This document shows positions 43,605 through 52,878 of a stretch of DNA of 64,000 bases, one piece after another. Under the pieces are notes generated by a model. That model did not search any database. It saw nothing but the letters and a program-made list of their open reading frames with translations, and was not told the DNA's origin. Each line of letters opens with the position of its first letter. Position 1 is the first letter of the stretch. The translations under genes were made by a program, and so were the position numbers. This stretch comes from Taibaiella helva (lineage in GTDB: Bacteria; Bacteroidota; Bacteroidia; Chitinophagales; Chitinophagaceae): contig NZ_QUZZ01000004.1 in NCBI RefSeq assembly GCF_003545695.1, positions 1-64,000 on the forward strand. Reading direction: 5' to 3'.

Positions 43605-45840
43605 ATTTCCCAAATTTTTTCTTCAATTGGCTCAAGGCATCATGAATATTATCGCTGGGCCGGCTAGCATCTTTCTGCCGTATTTCCGCAGCACGCTTGG
43701 CGCGGGGCTGCTGTGCCGGTGGGTCCTGTGTCTGCTTGATGGATAAGGCGATCCGTTTACGGGGGATGTCGACCTCGGTTACTTTGACCATGACTTTATC
43801 GTTCAGCTTCAGCACCTCGGCCGGATCGGTAATGTATTTGTGCGCGATCTCCGAAACATGCACCAGGCCGTCCTGCTTCACACCGATATCGACAAAAGCG
43901 CCGAAGCGGGTAAGGTTGGTAACGATGCCCGGAACGATCATACCGGCATGCACATCTTCGATAGCATAAATACCGGCAAATTCAAAAGCCTGCGCTTCGC
44001 TTCGGGGGTCCAATCCGGGCTTTTTCAGTTCTTTCAGGATATCCTGCAGGGTATGCAGGCCAACCGTATCCGACACATATTTCTGGGGAACGATATGGTT
44101 AACGACGGCTTCGTTGCCCACCATTTCCTTCAGCCCGATACCATTGTCGGCCGCCATTTGCGCCACTACTTTATATGCTTCGGGATGCACACCGCTTTCA
44201 TCGAGGGGATTATCGCCGCCCTTGATCCTCAAGAAGCCTGCGCATTGCTCAAAAGCTTTGTTGCCCAGCCGGGGCACCTCCAGCAGCTGCTTACGATTGG
44301 TAAAGCGGCCTTTCTCTTTCCGGTAGCTGACGATGTTTTCGGCGATAGACGGCCCTATCCCGCTCACATAGCTCAGCAGGTGCTTGCCTGCGGTATTGAG
44401 GTTGACGCCTACAGCATTCACGCAGCTGACCACGGTCTGGTCCAGCTTTTCTTTCAGGCGCACCTGGTTCACATCGTGCTGGTATTGCCCTACGCCTATG
44501 CTTTTAGGATCGATCTTCACCAGCTCGGCTAGGGGGTCCATCAGCCTGCGACCGATGCTCACTGCACCCCGCACGGTAATATCATGATCGGGGAACTCTT
44601 CCCTTGCGATCTCTGAAGCAGAATAAATTGAAGCCCCGTCCTCGTTCACCAGGAATACCGGTAAGCCGGTATTCAGCTTCTTGATGAACTGCTCGGTCTC
44701 ACGACCAGCTGTACCATCGCCGATGGCGAAAGCCTCTATTCCAAATTCCTTTATATAGGTACGGATCTTATGCTCTGCGTCAAGCAATCGGTTGTTCTGC
44801 TCATGCACATAGATAAGATCGTTCTTTTGCAGCTCACCTTTTTCATCCAGGATCACCACCTTGCAGCCGGTACGATAACCCGGATCGATAGCCAGTATTC
44901 TCTTGGTGCCTAAAGGTGAGGAAAGCAGCAGCTGGCGCAGGTTTTCGGCAAATACAGCGATCGCTTCCTCGTCGGCCTTTGTTTTCAGGGCCATACGGAA
45001 CTCGCTTTCGAGGCTGGGCTGCAACAGGCGGCGGTAAGCATCCCTGATCGCTTTCTTTACCTGGTCGGCTGCCTCGTTATTGGCTTTAATAAACTGCTTC
45101 TCGATCTTCGGCAATGCAGCTTCTTCATCAGGCGCAATGCTCATCCGTAAGAAGCCTTCCATAAAGCCGCGCATGATCGCCAGCATACGATGGGAAGGTA
45201 TCTTAGACACCGGCTCCGAGAAGTCGAAGTAATCTTTGTATTTGATCCCTTCTTCCTCTTTACCGCTCAGTATTTTACCCTGTACGGTAGCCTGCGTTTC
45301 AAACAGCTTACGCATACCGGCACGCACCTCGGCATCTTCATTCACCATTTCAGCAATAATGTCCCGGGCGCCTTGCAGTGCGCTGTCTCCGTCGCTTACC
45401 TTATCGTTGATATAAGCTGCCGCTTCGGCTGCGGGCAGGATATCGCCTTGCTCCAGCAGCAGCAAAGCCAATGGCTCCAGGCCGTTTTCACGGGCTGTTT
45501 GCGCTTTGGTCTTCCTCTTGGGTTTATAAGGCAGGTAAATATCTTCGAGCTCGTTGAGTGTGGTCGCCTGGTCCAGTTTATCCTGCAGCAGCTCCGTCAT
45601 CTTACCCTGCTCGTTAATGGTTTTTTCAATAAACGCTTTGCGGTCGGTAAATTCCTGCTGGAAGCGGGCTTCCTCCTGTATTTGCTGGATCTGTACCTCG
45701 TCCAGCGCACCGGTCCGGTCTTTACGGTAACGCGCAATAAAAGGAATGGTCGCCCCTTCCGATAGTAATTCCAATACGGCAATAACCTGCTTTTCGGGCA
45801 AGGCAAGCTTACCGGCTACAGGCGCTGAGAATGCAATCAT
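43603..45840 (-). CDS. tex: Tex-family transcription accessory RNA-binding protein
   Basis: A 745-residue cytoplasmic protein. An N-terminal helical region with a helix-turn-helix precedes a YqgF/RuvX-like core (KRILAIDPGYRTGCKVVILDEKG), helix-hairpin-helix motifs (LSYVSGIGPSIAENIVSYR, LLEVPRLGNKAFEQCAGFLR) and an S1 RNA-binding domain (about 635-705, GMIVPGIVTNLTRFGAFVDI). A basic tail follows. Tex is a conserved nucleic-acid-binding factor tied to transcription and stress. It is probably co-transcribed downstream of nothing else; the threonylcarbamoyl gene lies 59 bp beyond its start on the same strand upstream-to-downstream order reversed. Confidence 0.95.
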   Translation of the reverse strand: MIAFSAPVAGKLALPEKQVIAVLELLSEGATIPFIARYRKDRTGALDEVQIQQIQEEARFQQEFTDRKAFIEKTINEQGKMTELLQDKLDQATTLNELEDIYLPYKPKRKTKAQTARENGLEPLALLLLEQGDILPAAEAAAYINDKVSDGDSALQGARDIIAEMVNEDAEVRAGMRKLFETQATVQGKILSGKEEEGIKYKDYFDFSEPVSKIPSHRMLAIMRGFMEGFLRMSIAPDEEAALPKIEKQFIKANNEAADQVKKAIRDAYRRLLQPSLESEFRMALKTKADEEAIAVFAENLRQLLLSSPLGTKRILAIDPGYRTGCKVVILDEKGELQKNDLIYVHEQNNRLLDAEHKIRTYIKEFGIEAFAIGDGTAGRETEQFIKKLNTGLPVFLVNEDGASIYSASEIAREEFPDHDITVRGAVSIGRRLMDPLAELVKIDPKSIGVGQYQHDVNQVRLKEKLDQTVVSCVNAVGVNLNTAGKHLLSYVSGIGPSIAENIVSYRKEKGRFTNRKQLLEVPRLGNKAFEQCAGFLRIKGGDNPLDESGVHPEAYKVVAQMAADNGIGLKEMVGNEAVVNHIVPQKYVSDTVGLHTLQDILKELKKPGLDPRSEAQAFEFAGIYAIEDVHAGMIVPGIVTNLTRFGAFVDIGVKQDGLVHVSEIAHKYITDPAEVLKLNDKVMVKVTEVDIPRKRIALSIKQTQDPPAQQPRAKRAAEIRQKDASRPSDNIHDALSQLKKKFGK

Positions 45841-45899
45841 GTCTGTTCTTGTTCAAAAAAATAAAGGATGGCGAAGGTAACGAAAAAGAAGCTGCCAGG

Positions 45900-46463
45900 C
45901 TATTCCCGTATCACCTGCACTTTTCCATCGGCGCTAATGCGGAGGATGCGCGAAGGTGGCGTTTCGTTTTGCTCGTCCTGGCGGTGATCCACTACATAGT
46001 CGACACCTTCTTTTATGATGGTTTCTATATCTGCAAAGCCTTTCGGAGAGGGCTTCCCGCTTGTGTTGGCAGAAGTAGAGACCAGCGGTCGCTTCAGTCT
46101 TTTGATAAGACTTTTACAAAAGGAATCTTTTGTAATACGGATGGCTATGCTGCCATCGGCATTGACGAGGTTGTCGGGTAGCCCGATCGCCTGGTCATAG
46201 ATCACAGTAGTGGGCCGCTCAAACTCTTGTATCATACCCACAATGTCGGGATGCGGGTTCGCTATATATTGAAAAATAGACTTGGGTTCTGCGAGCAGGA
46301 TGATCAGGCTTTTTGTATCGTCCCTTTTTTTAAGGCTGTAGATACGGCTTATGGCTGCGGCATTGGTGGCGTCGCAGCCGATACCCCATATCGTATCGGT
46401 GGGATAAAGAATAAGGCCGCCTTGTTGCAGCACTTCCAGGGCTTTATTGATCTCTTGATTCAT
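45900..46463 (-). CDS. L-threonylcarbamoyladenylate synthase (Sua5/YrdC/YciO family)
   Basis: A 187-residue enzyme making threonylcarbamoyl-AMP from threonine, bicarbonate and ATP, the first step of the t6A modification of tRNAs reading ANN codons. LILYPTDTIWGIGCDATN and KKRDDTKSLIILLAE are the family signatures, followed by RPTTVIYDQAIGLPDNLV and STSANTSGKPSPKGF. No C-terminal Sua5 domain is present, so it is the short YrdC type. The ATG at 46463 is chosen over longer in-frame starts that lack homology. It lies 59 bp upstream of tex on the same strand and probably shares a transcript with it. Confidence 0.92.
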   Translation of the reverse strand: MNQEINKALEVLQQGGLILYPTDTIWGIGCDATNAAAISRIYSLKKRDDTKSLIILLAEPKSIFQYIANPHPDIVGMIQEFERPTTVIYDQAIGLPDNLVNADGSIAIRITKDSFCKSLIKRLKRPLVSTSANTSGKPSPKGFADIETIIKEGVDYVVDHRQDEQNETPPSRILRISADGKVQVIRE

Positions 46464-46479
46464 CGGTAAAGAACGACAG

Positions 46480-46487
46480 CAAAGGTA
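46480..46487 (-). promoter_or_regulatory. -7 element of the threonylcarbamoyl-AMP synthase gene
   Basis: The minus strand reads TACCTTTG, a full consensus match, 16 nt before the ATG at 46463. Confidence 0.5.
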
Positions 46488-46538
46488 CGACGAAAGAAGC
46501 TTTAGCGGCATATGCGTGGCGCACCTTGCCTGGTCCAA

Positions 46539-46577
46539 AAGAGAAGCGCCGCCCGCGATACGGGCGACGCTTCTCTT
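46539..46577 (-). terminator. Terminator of the T9SS metalloprotease transcript
   Basis: AAGAGAAGCGCCGCCCG (46539-46555) and CGGGCGACGCTTCTCTT (46561-46577) form a 17-bp stem that is fully paired on the minus strand through one G-U, with a 5-nt loop and a following TTTT. It lies 13 bp after the protease stop. Confidence 0.88.
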
Positions 46578-46590
46578 CCTTAAAATTAGG

Positions 46591-48852
46591 TTACCGCAGG
46601 GAAATGCTGCGCACAGCCTTGCTCCCCTGTCGCGGATTTGTTACTTTGAGATAGTAGATGCCCCGTGAGAAAGCACCCACAGGTATTACGACGCTCTTCT
46701 GCACCGTACCGCTCCATAGTTTCTGCCCAAGGGCATTGAACAAAACCAGGTCCAGCTGCCCCATACCTTTATTGGTTACGTTGATCTCATTCACAGCCGG
46801 ATTGGGGTAGATCAGCAGATCGTTGCGGAGCTGCGCGTCGGCAACCGACATAACCTTGTTGGTATCGATGAGCTTGAAGTTAACATCCGAAATATCAAAG
46901 AATACATTGCCGGCGCCCTTTACCTTTACCCTGGCCCTGAAAGAATAGGTATCGGGCATCATTAATGTTGCGGAACCGGTATTGGGTACGCCGGTGGCCA
47001 GCGTGAAGGGATAGGTAAAGCCGCCGTCTACAGAAAGGAAAATGTCTACATTGGCTGCGCTGATGGGTGCAGCATCAGTTTGCGACACGTCCCAGGTGAT
47101 CGTCTCAGAGGCGTTGGCATAAGCGGTGTCAGTGCTGAGGTTGGGCGAAGTCACCTTAAAAGGCTGGCCGGTATTGATCACATTCAGGGTCACCACGTTA
47201 TCCGAAAAATCGAAAGCGCCGAAACCATTAGCCAGGCTGCGGGCTGCCAGCTTGAACCTGAGGGTGCGGGCTACTGCGGGCAGCCGCTCCCCTTTATAAG
47301 CGGTGATATTTCGCACCAGCGAGTCGATACGGGGAAATACCCTCAGCTTACCGGCAACAGGCGCAAAGCTGCGGAAAACAGGACCCATAGTAAATCTGGC
47401 ACTGGTATCCTCATCTGCCCTGAGGTTGCCCAGGTCCCATTCTTCCCAACAGTAGGTTAAGGCGTCTTCAGGAGAACCGGGCGTTGCATCCGGAGCCATC
47501 AGCTCAAAGGGCGTTTTATAGGGAACGGAATAGCTGGCAGTGATAGAAGGTAAAGTAGGTGGCGTCGTCCCCACATCCGTCACCGGACAGTCGGCCCCCG
47601 ACTGGGTAGTAATATAGTCGGATATTTCATCCAGGCTGGCTGTATGAAAGTAATCATCGCTGTGGGCCTGCAGGTTATTGATTGGCCCGCAGATACCGGC
47701 ATAGGCCATTATGGTGCTGCCGCTTCCCGGCTCATAGGCAGTAAAGCTGTTCTCGGTACCGCTGCAGCGGTTAAAGGTATGGTTGGCGCCGAACTGATGA
47801 CCCATTTCATGTGCAACGTAATCGACATCATAAGGATCGCCGACCGGGTTGGCGGAGCCGGTCACGCCCCTGGCCTTGGAAAAATTGCGGCATACACAGC
47901 CCAGGAAGGCAACGCCGCCGCCGCCGGTGCTGAAAATGTGACCGATATCGTAATTGGCCGATCCGATCACCGAGGTAGTATTGCTTTGGTTTTGTCCCAG
48001 CAGCGTGTTACCGTCGTTATTGGCAGTAAAAGGGTCTGAAGAAGCATCGAGATAGACCAGCTGGTCATTGTTACCGACCATAACCATCGTCACGGCGACT
48101 TCACGTTCATAGATGCCGTTTACCCGGTTCATGGAAGTGGTCATAGCGCTCAGCACACTGGCAGTAGTCGGCACAGAGCCGCCCACAGCTGCAGCATATT
48201 CCCCGGTACAGGACAAAGCCAGCCGGTAGGTTTTGCGTGTGCCGCCACTCTGCTTCATTCCCAGCGAAGGCAGCTGACCGTCTATGGTTTCGGGGAGGTT
48301 GCCCTCTGCATCGGGCAACGCTTCGCCACCCAGGCTGCAGGTCATGTATTGTTGCTCCGGACGCTGGTAATTCCTTTTATAATATATCGTATAATAGCCG
48401 TCGGCAATATCGCTGTATGGATCGATAAAGAAAGTATTGGTCCCATCGAATACCATTGCATGAAAGCCATTGACGGTAAAATCAAGCTTGGCCGTTACCG
48501 ACGGATTGTCGGCTGCACGTGCCGTGAATGTTTGTATTTCACTAAAGCGGGACCGCAGCGGCTCTTCCATCATAGGGGTATTCCATACATAGAAATCGCG
48601 GGAGCTACCATCAGGTGTGGGTAGGCTGATACGTTGTGCTTTGGCTGGATCATTGCTGAGTGAGAACAGAAAATCTTTCAGCGCAGGCTGTTCGGCCATC
48701 TCCAGGCGATATGCCAGCGGCTGAAGTACCTGCCGGCCCTTCGAGGGTGCAGTGTTCCCGTCGAAGGAATGGAAAAAGCCGGTTGCCTGAGCCTGCGACA
48801 GAGCTATCAGCGACAAGCAGCCGGTAAGCCAGTTTCGGTTGATTTTGATCAT
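46591..48852 (-). CDS. Secreted reprolysin-like zinc metalloprotease (M12B-type) with T9SS sorting domain
   Basis: A 753-residue exported protease. Signal peptide to about residue 23 (SLIALSQAQA); propeptide about 45-165, with the hallmark FHAMVFDGTNTFFIDPY. The catalytic domain carries the zinc motif HEMGHQFGANH (H348, E349, H352, H358), followed by the methionine-turn region STIMAYAGICG. A beta-rich middle part leads to a type A T9SS tail (IYPNPAVNEINV, LFNALGQKLW, GIYYLKVTN). The ATG at 48852 gives a proper signal peptide; the frame extends to 49029 without one. A gene for a propeptide-like protein lies 49 bp upstream on the same strand. Confidence 0.94.
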   Translation of the reverse strand: MIKINRNWLTGCLSLIALSQAQATGFFHSFDGNTAPSKGRQVLQPLAYRLEMAEQPALKDFLFSLSNDPAKAQRISLPTPDGSSRDFYVWNTPMMEEPLRSRFSEIQTFTARAADNPSVTAKLDFTVNGFHAMVFDGTNTFFIDPYSDIADGYYTIYYKRNYQRPEQQYMTCSLGGEALPDAEGNLPETIDGQLPSLGMKQSGGTRKTYRLALSCTGEYAAAVGGSVPTTASVLSAMTTSMNRVNGIYEREVAVTMVMVGNNDQLVYLDASSDPFTANNDGNTLLGQNQSNTTSVIGSANYDIGHIFSTGGGGVAFLGCVCRNFSKARGVTGSANPVGDPYDVDYVAHEMGHQFGANHTFNRCSGTENSFTAYEPGSGSTIMAYAGICGPINNLQAHSDDYFHTASLDEISDYITTQSGADCPVTDVGTTPPTLPSITASYSVPYKTPFELMAPDATPGSPEDALTYCWEEWDLGNLRADEDTSARFTMGPVFRSFAPVAGKLRVFPRIDSLVRNITAYKGERLPAVARTLRFKLAARSLANGFGAFDFSDNVVTLNVINTGQPFKVTSPNLSTDTAYANASETITWDVSQTDAAPISAANVDIFLSVDGGFTYPFTLATGVPNTGSATLMMPDTYSFRARVKVKGAGNVFFDISDVNFKLIDTNKVMSVADAQLRNDLLIYPNPAVNEINVTNKGMGQLDLVLFNALGQKLWSGTVQKSVVIPVGAFSRGIYYLKVTNPRQGSKAVRSISLR

Positions 48853-48901
48853 GTTTTTAAATTGATTCCGGATACAAATTAATGAGATACAATTTCGGGA
48901 T

Positions 48902-49489
48902 TTATCTTCCGGCGGGGGTGCTTCTTTTTGTCGTGGCGTCTTCTTTCCGGTACACCACGTAATAAGTCTTATTCCCTTTCTTCCAGGGAGCAATAATATA
49001 GTAACGATCCTGTTGCCTGATCTCAGCATTCATCACCTTACCATCATAATCGATCCGCACTGAAGCGCTGATATCATCAATACCCAGTCCTTTAAGCGAC
49101 ACCAGCCCGGGAAACTTTGCAGCCAGCTCAGGAGAAAGCGTGCCGGAGGAGATCACTTTGAAGCGTATGCATTCCTGGTCGGAGAGCGAGGGCAGGTGAA
49201 TAGTGGTAGGTGTATTGCCCCGCTTCCCGGCCATAGCCAGGTAGCGCTGCAGGCTTTTTTCATTTACAATGTATACGGAAAAGGTTTTGGGTAACGTTAC
49301 AGAACCGTAACGGGCAGGAAGCCGGAGTATAGCCGGGGTCTTTACCTGGTTCCAGGTAAGGGTAAGACCTTCTTCTTTAACGCTGCAGACAGCCCCCTTA
49401 GCGGATACCTGTTGTTGAGCGGATACTTTTGCCGGATAGGGTAAGCTGACAGCCAGCAGCATTCCCGTTATTGCGGAGCGAAGCAACAT
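48902..49489 (-). CDS. Exported stand-alone propeptide-like protein (reprolysin-family prodomain without protease)
   Basis: A 195-residue exported protein with a signal peptide to about residue 24 (PAKVSAQQQ). Residues 72-185 align by eye with residues 46-161 of the downstream metalloprotease: an IHLP/ISLP step, RFKV against DFYV, SPELAAKFPGLVSLKG against EEPLRSRFSEIQTF, SVRIDYDGKVMNAEI against TAKLDFTVNGFHAMV, then YYIIAPW against FFIDPYS and TYYVVYRKED against YYTIYYKRNY. The protein stops there: no zinc motif and no sorting tail. It could be an inhibitor or folding helper acting in trans, or the remnant of a truncated duplicate. The ATG at 49489 is chosen over 49561 because the signal peptide begins there. 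Confidence 0.72.
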   Translation of the reverse strand: MLLRSAITGMLLAVSLPYPAKVSAQQQVSAKGAVCSVKEEGLTLTWNQVKTPAILRLPARYGSVTLPKTFSVYIVNEKSLQRYLAMAGKRGNTPTTIHLPSLSDQECIRFKVISSGTLSPELAAKFPGLVSLKGLGIDDISASVRIDYDGKVMNAEIRQQDRYYIIAPWKKGNKTYYVVYRKEDATTKRSTPAGR

Positions 49490-49616
49490 GAAGCGAATAT
49501 ATCGAATTAAAGGGAAAAACAATGTAGGTACAGGTGAATTAACATTATACAGCCTTTTCATACTTCAACATTATCAAGTAACTTTACGCCCTCAAAAAAT
49601 ACAGAATTACTCGTTT

Positions 49617-52025
49617 ATGCAGATTGCCTATAGTTGGTTGCTGGATTACCTGCCGCAGCCGGTTCCGGTTGAAGAACTCAGTCATATATTAACAAGCATC
49701 GGGCTGGAAGTGGAAGCAGTGGAACGTTCTGAAGCGATTCCCGGAGGGCTGGAAGGCCTTGTTGTGGGTGAAGTGATGACTTGTATCCCCCACCCCAATG
49801 CCGACAAGCTGAAGTGTACTACCGTCGATGTAGGCACAGGCGCACTGCTACCCATTGTATGCGGCGCGCCTAATGTCGCTGCGGGCCAGAAGGTGATCGT
49901 AGCTACCGTGGGTACCACGGTACACCCATTGAACGGGACACCATTTGAGATCAAAAAAGCCAAGATCCGCGGAGAAGTGAGCGAAGGGATGATCTGCGCA
50001 GAAGATGAGATCGGCCTGGGTGAAAGTCATGCCGGGATCATGGTGCTGCCGGAAACAGCCATAACCGGTACACCGGCCGCCGCTTATTTCAATATTGCTC
50101 CTCCGGACTTTACTATACATATAGGTCTGACACCTAACCGCAGCGATGGCAACAGCCACATCGGCGTCGCCAGGGATGTATGCGCTTATATGACGCATCA
50201 CAAGGGAACACCCTGGGCGGTAAAATACCCGGCAGCTCCGGAACCGTTGCTTGCCGCTGCAAGCGTTCCGGTGGAAGTAACGGTCACTGCCGGCGAAGCC
50301 TGCCCGCGCTATAGCGGCATTGTGCTGAACGGCATCAAAGTGCAGGCCTCTCCCGACTGGCTGGTACGGCGCCTGCAAACCATAGGCCTGCGCCCGATCA
50401 ACAATGTAGTAGATATCACCAATTACGTTCTGCACGAGTATGGCCAGCCGCTGCACGCCTTCGATTATGATAAAATAGGCGGGCAGAAAATAGAGGTCCG
50501 TATGGCACAGGATGGCGAAAGATTTGTCACCCTCGATGGTAAGGAGCACAGCATGCGCGCAGCAGACCTGATGATCGCCGATGCGGAGAAAGGCATGTGC
50601 ATCGCCGGCGTATTCGGCGGCGCCCATTCAGGCGTGAGCGGGCAGACAACCAGCATTTTCCTGGAAAGCGCCTACTTTGATCCCCGCGCCATCCGCAGGA
50701 CCTCGATGCATTACGGCCTGCGCACCGATGCCGCTACCCATTTTGAAAAAGGTGTGGATGTGCAAATGGTATTGCCGGCCCTGAAACGGGCTGTACAGCT
50801 GATACAGGAGCTCGCAGACGGCCAGGTCGCCTCTGCGCTTACCGACATCTATCCCGTTCCTCTACCCGCGCATATCATTACCGTACAATACCAGTACATC
50901 CGGAAGCTTTGCGGCAAAGACTATGCGCCGCAAGCGATCGAAACGATCCTCAGCGCGCTGGGTTTCCGCATACTGAATAAAACAGCAGATTTTATCGAGG
51001 TTGAAGTGCCGTCCGACAAACCTGATGTACGCCAGCCGGCCGATATTGCCGAAGAGGTATTGCGTATCGACGGCCTGGACAATGTAGCCATTCCCTCGCG
51101 GCTGAATATTTCTTTACATCGCCGTCCCGACCCGGTAAGCCGCCGCTGGAAGGAGCGGGTGGCGACCTACCTCAGTGCGGCAGGCCTTAGCGAGATTGTA
51201 ACCAACTCGATCACCAACAGCAAATATTACGATCAGGCCGCGCCCCTGGTAAAGATGATCAACAGCCTGTCGAGCGAGCTGGACGTGATGCGGCCTTCCC
51301 TGCTGGAAAGCGGCCTGGAGGTTATCGCATGGAATGTTAACCGCAAGGCGCAGGACCTGCGTTTGTATGAGTTTGGCAATATTTACCGGCAGGAAGCCGT
51401 TGGTCAGTACGAGCAGACTGCCCAGCTGGCGATATGGATCACGGGCAACAGCGAGGAGCAGCACTGGCAGCATCCCTCCAGGCCTGCTGATATTTATGAG
51501 CTCAAAGGCATTGTTGACAATATTTTCCGCAGCTGCGGCATTGCCAAAATACAGGAGGCCGTAACCGATAGCGGTATCGAATGGAAACGCGGCAGGCAGA
51601 TCATTGCCAAAGCCGGCGCCGTATCCCGCGACCGGCTGAAGCTGTTCGACCTGAAGCAGGAAGTATTCTATGCCGAACTTGATGTAAAGGCTTTTGTTGA
51701 AGCAGCTGAGGGTGTGAAAGTAAAATATACAGGTCTGCCCAAATACCCGTCCATGCGCCGCGACCTGGCCCTGGTACTGGATAAAAACGTACCTTACAGC
51801 AAAGTAGCCGCCATTGCGCAGGCCCAGAAGTGGGAAGCCCTGAAAGGATACGAGCTTTTCGATGTCTTTGAGAGCGAGAAGATCGGCGCCGGTAAAAAGT
51901 CGCTGGCCCTGAGCTTCACGTTCCAGCTGAACGAGCGTACCCTTACCGACGAGGAAGTAGATGGTATGATGAAGCAGCTGATCGCTTCCTACCAGAAGGA
52001 CCTGCAGGCGCTGGTAAGAGAATAA
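49617..52025 (+). CDS. pheT: Phenylalanine-tRNA ligase beta subunit
   Basis: An 802-residue subunit of the alpha2-beta2 synthetase. It starts MQIAYSWLLDYLPQP. A tRNA-binding OB domain (about 40-150, VGEVMTCIPHPNADKLKCTTVDVG) is followed by B3/B4 (editing, GLRPINNVVDITNYVLHEYGQPLHAFD), B5 (VPSDKPDVRQPADIAEEVLRI), the catalytic-like core and the anticodon-binding domain at the end (YPSMRRDLALVLDKNVPY). pheS is not adjacent. An in-frame extension to 49488 has no homologous content. A TAACTTTA box (near 49578) may drive it. Three small genes follow within 9 bp of each other. Confidence 0.97.
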   Translation: MQIAYSWLLDYLPQPVPVEELSHILTSIGLEVEAVERSEAIPGGLEGLVVGEVMTCIPHPNADKLKCTTVDVGTGALLPIVCGAPNVAAGQKVIVATVGTTVHPLNGTPFEIKKAKIRGEVSEGMICAEDEIGLGESHAGIMVLPETAITGTPAAAYFNIAPPDFTIHIGLTPNRSDGNSHIGVARDVCAYMTHHKGTPWAVKYPAAPEPLLAAASVPVEVTVTAGEACPRYSGIVLNGIKVQASPDWLVRRLQTIGLRPINNVVDITNYVLHEYGQPLHAFDYDKIGGQKIEVRMAQDGERFVTLDGKEHSMRAADLMIADAEKGMCIAGVFGGAHSGVSGQTTSIFLESAYFDPRAIRRTSMHYGLRTDAATHFEKGVDVQMVLPALKRAVQLIQELADGQVASALTDIYPVPLPAHIITVQYQYIRKLCGKDYAPQAIETILSALGFRILNKTADFIEVEVPSDKPDVRQPADIAEEVLRIDGLDNVAIPSRLNISLHRRPDPVSRRWKERVATYLSAAGLSEIVTNSITNSKYYDQAAPLVKMINSLSSELDVMRPSLLESGLEVIAWNVNRKAQDLRLYEFGNIYRQEAVGQYEQTAQLAIWITGNSEEQHWQHPSRPADIYELKGIVDNIFRSCGIAKIQEAVTDSGIEWKRGRQIIAKAGAVSRDRLKLFDLKQEVFYAELDVKAFVEAAEGVKVKYTGLPKYPSMRRDLALVLDKNVPYSKVAAIAQAQKWEALKGYELFDVFESEKIGAGKKSLALSFTFQLNERTLTDEEVDGMMKQLIASYQKDLQALVRE

Positions 52026-52034
52026 AACCGGCCT

Positions 52035-52313
52035 ATGAAAGAACTGGAATTATTACAGCAAAAGCTGGAGCTGCTCCTGAAGCGCTATGCAGCCGTACTG
52101 AGCGAGAAAGAACGCCTAGAGGAGCTCTGCAACCGCCATACCGGGACCATTTCGGACCAGCAAAATAAGATCGCCGCCCTGGAAACCGAGCTGCAGCTGA
52201 AAGCCGTAGCGCTTTCCACTACAGGGACCCATGCCGGCGAGAATAAACAAAAGCTGAAGACCCATCTTGAACGGGTCATCAGGGAAATCGAAAAAAACAT
52301 AGAACTGCTGTAA
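52035..52313 (+). CDS. Small coiled-coil protein (ZapB-like)
   Basis: A 92-residue protein that is nearly all heptad-repeat helix (LELLQQKLELLLKRYAAVLS, EKERLEEL, KIAALETELQL), with a short break at TGTHAGENK. It lies 9 bp after pheT. In other Bacteroidota a small coiled-coil gene with this position is often followed by the cell-division gene zapA; zapA is absent here. A division or scaffold role is inference. Confidence 0.75.
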   Translation: MKELELLQQKLELLLKRYAAVLSEKERLEELCNRHTGTISDQQNKIAALETELQLKAVALSTTGTHAGENKQKLKTHLERVIREIEKNIELL

Positions 52314-52320
52314 CCTGCAC

Positions 52321-52878
52321 ATGCTTTCAACCCCAACCCAAAAACGGACAGGTATACTGGTATTGCTGCTTTGCCTCGCCGGAATACTGTCCTGTGAAAA
52401 AGACGGACCGGAATGCTATGTCCCCCTGCTGGTAAGGACTGGCAATGCCTTTATCATAACCGATACGCAATACATACAAGTGGATACCATGCCACAAAGA
52501 GATAGCCTGATTTATGTATACAGCGACAGCGTTATGCGGAACGCCGAGATGAAAATACTGATCGACACGCCGGCCTATATCGTTACCGGTACCGAGCAAA
52601 GTGGCAACCTGATGCACATCGCGCTCAATCCCCTGAGAGACAGCACGCGCTATGCTTTCCGTGCAGATACCGCATCATCAATATGGGATACGATTACCTA
52701 TTACTACACACCGGTATCCCATTTTGTGTCCAATAGCTGCGGCTATACCTTTTATTACACCCTGAATGGTGTAAAAACCACGAAGCATATCCTCGACTCG
52801 GCCGCTGTGCCCCAGGCTAACGTTACCACCGACATTACAGTCAGGCATGTACAATTGTACTTTAAAAGAAACTTTTAA
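52321..52878 (+). CDS. DUF6452 family lipoprotein
   Basis: A 185-residue lipoprotein with lipobox ILSC (cysteine about residue 25, followed by EKDGPECYVPLLVRTG). The mature part is beta-rich, with a conserved SNSCGYTFYYTLNGV near the end, and matches the DUF6452 pattern. Two or three cysteines besides the lipid-bearing one could form a disulphide. It begins 7 bp after the coiled-coil gene and its stop overlaps the next start (TAATG). Confidence 0.82.
   Translation: MLSTPTQKRTGILVLLLCLAGILSCEKDGPECYVPLLVRTGNAFIITDTQYIQVDTMPQRDSLIYVYSDSVMRNAEMKILIDTPAYIVTGTEQSGNLMHIALNPLRDSTRYAFRADTASSIWDTITYYYTPVSHFVSNSCGYTFYYTLNGVKTTKHILDSAAVPQANVTTDITVRHVQLYFKRNF

Noticed and set aside
46591-49029. Longer start (49029) for the metalloprotease
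   Set aside because: It would overlap the upstream propeptide-like gene and place a basic, non-hydrophobic stretch before the obvious signal peptide at 48852.
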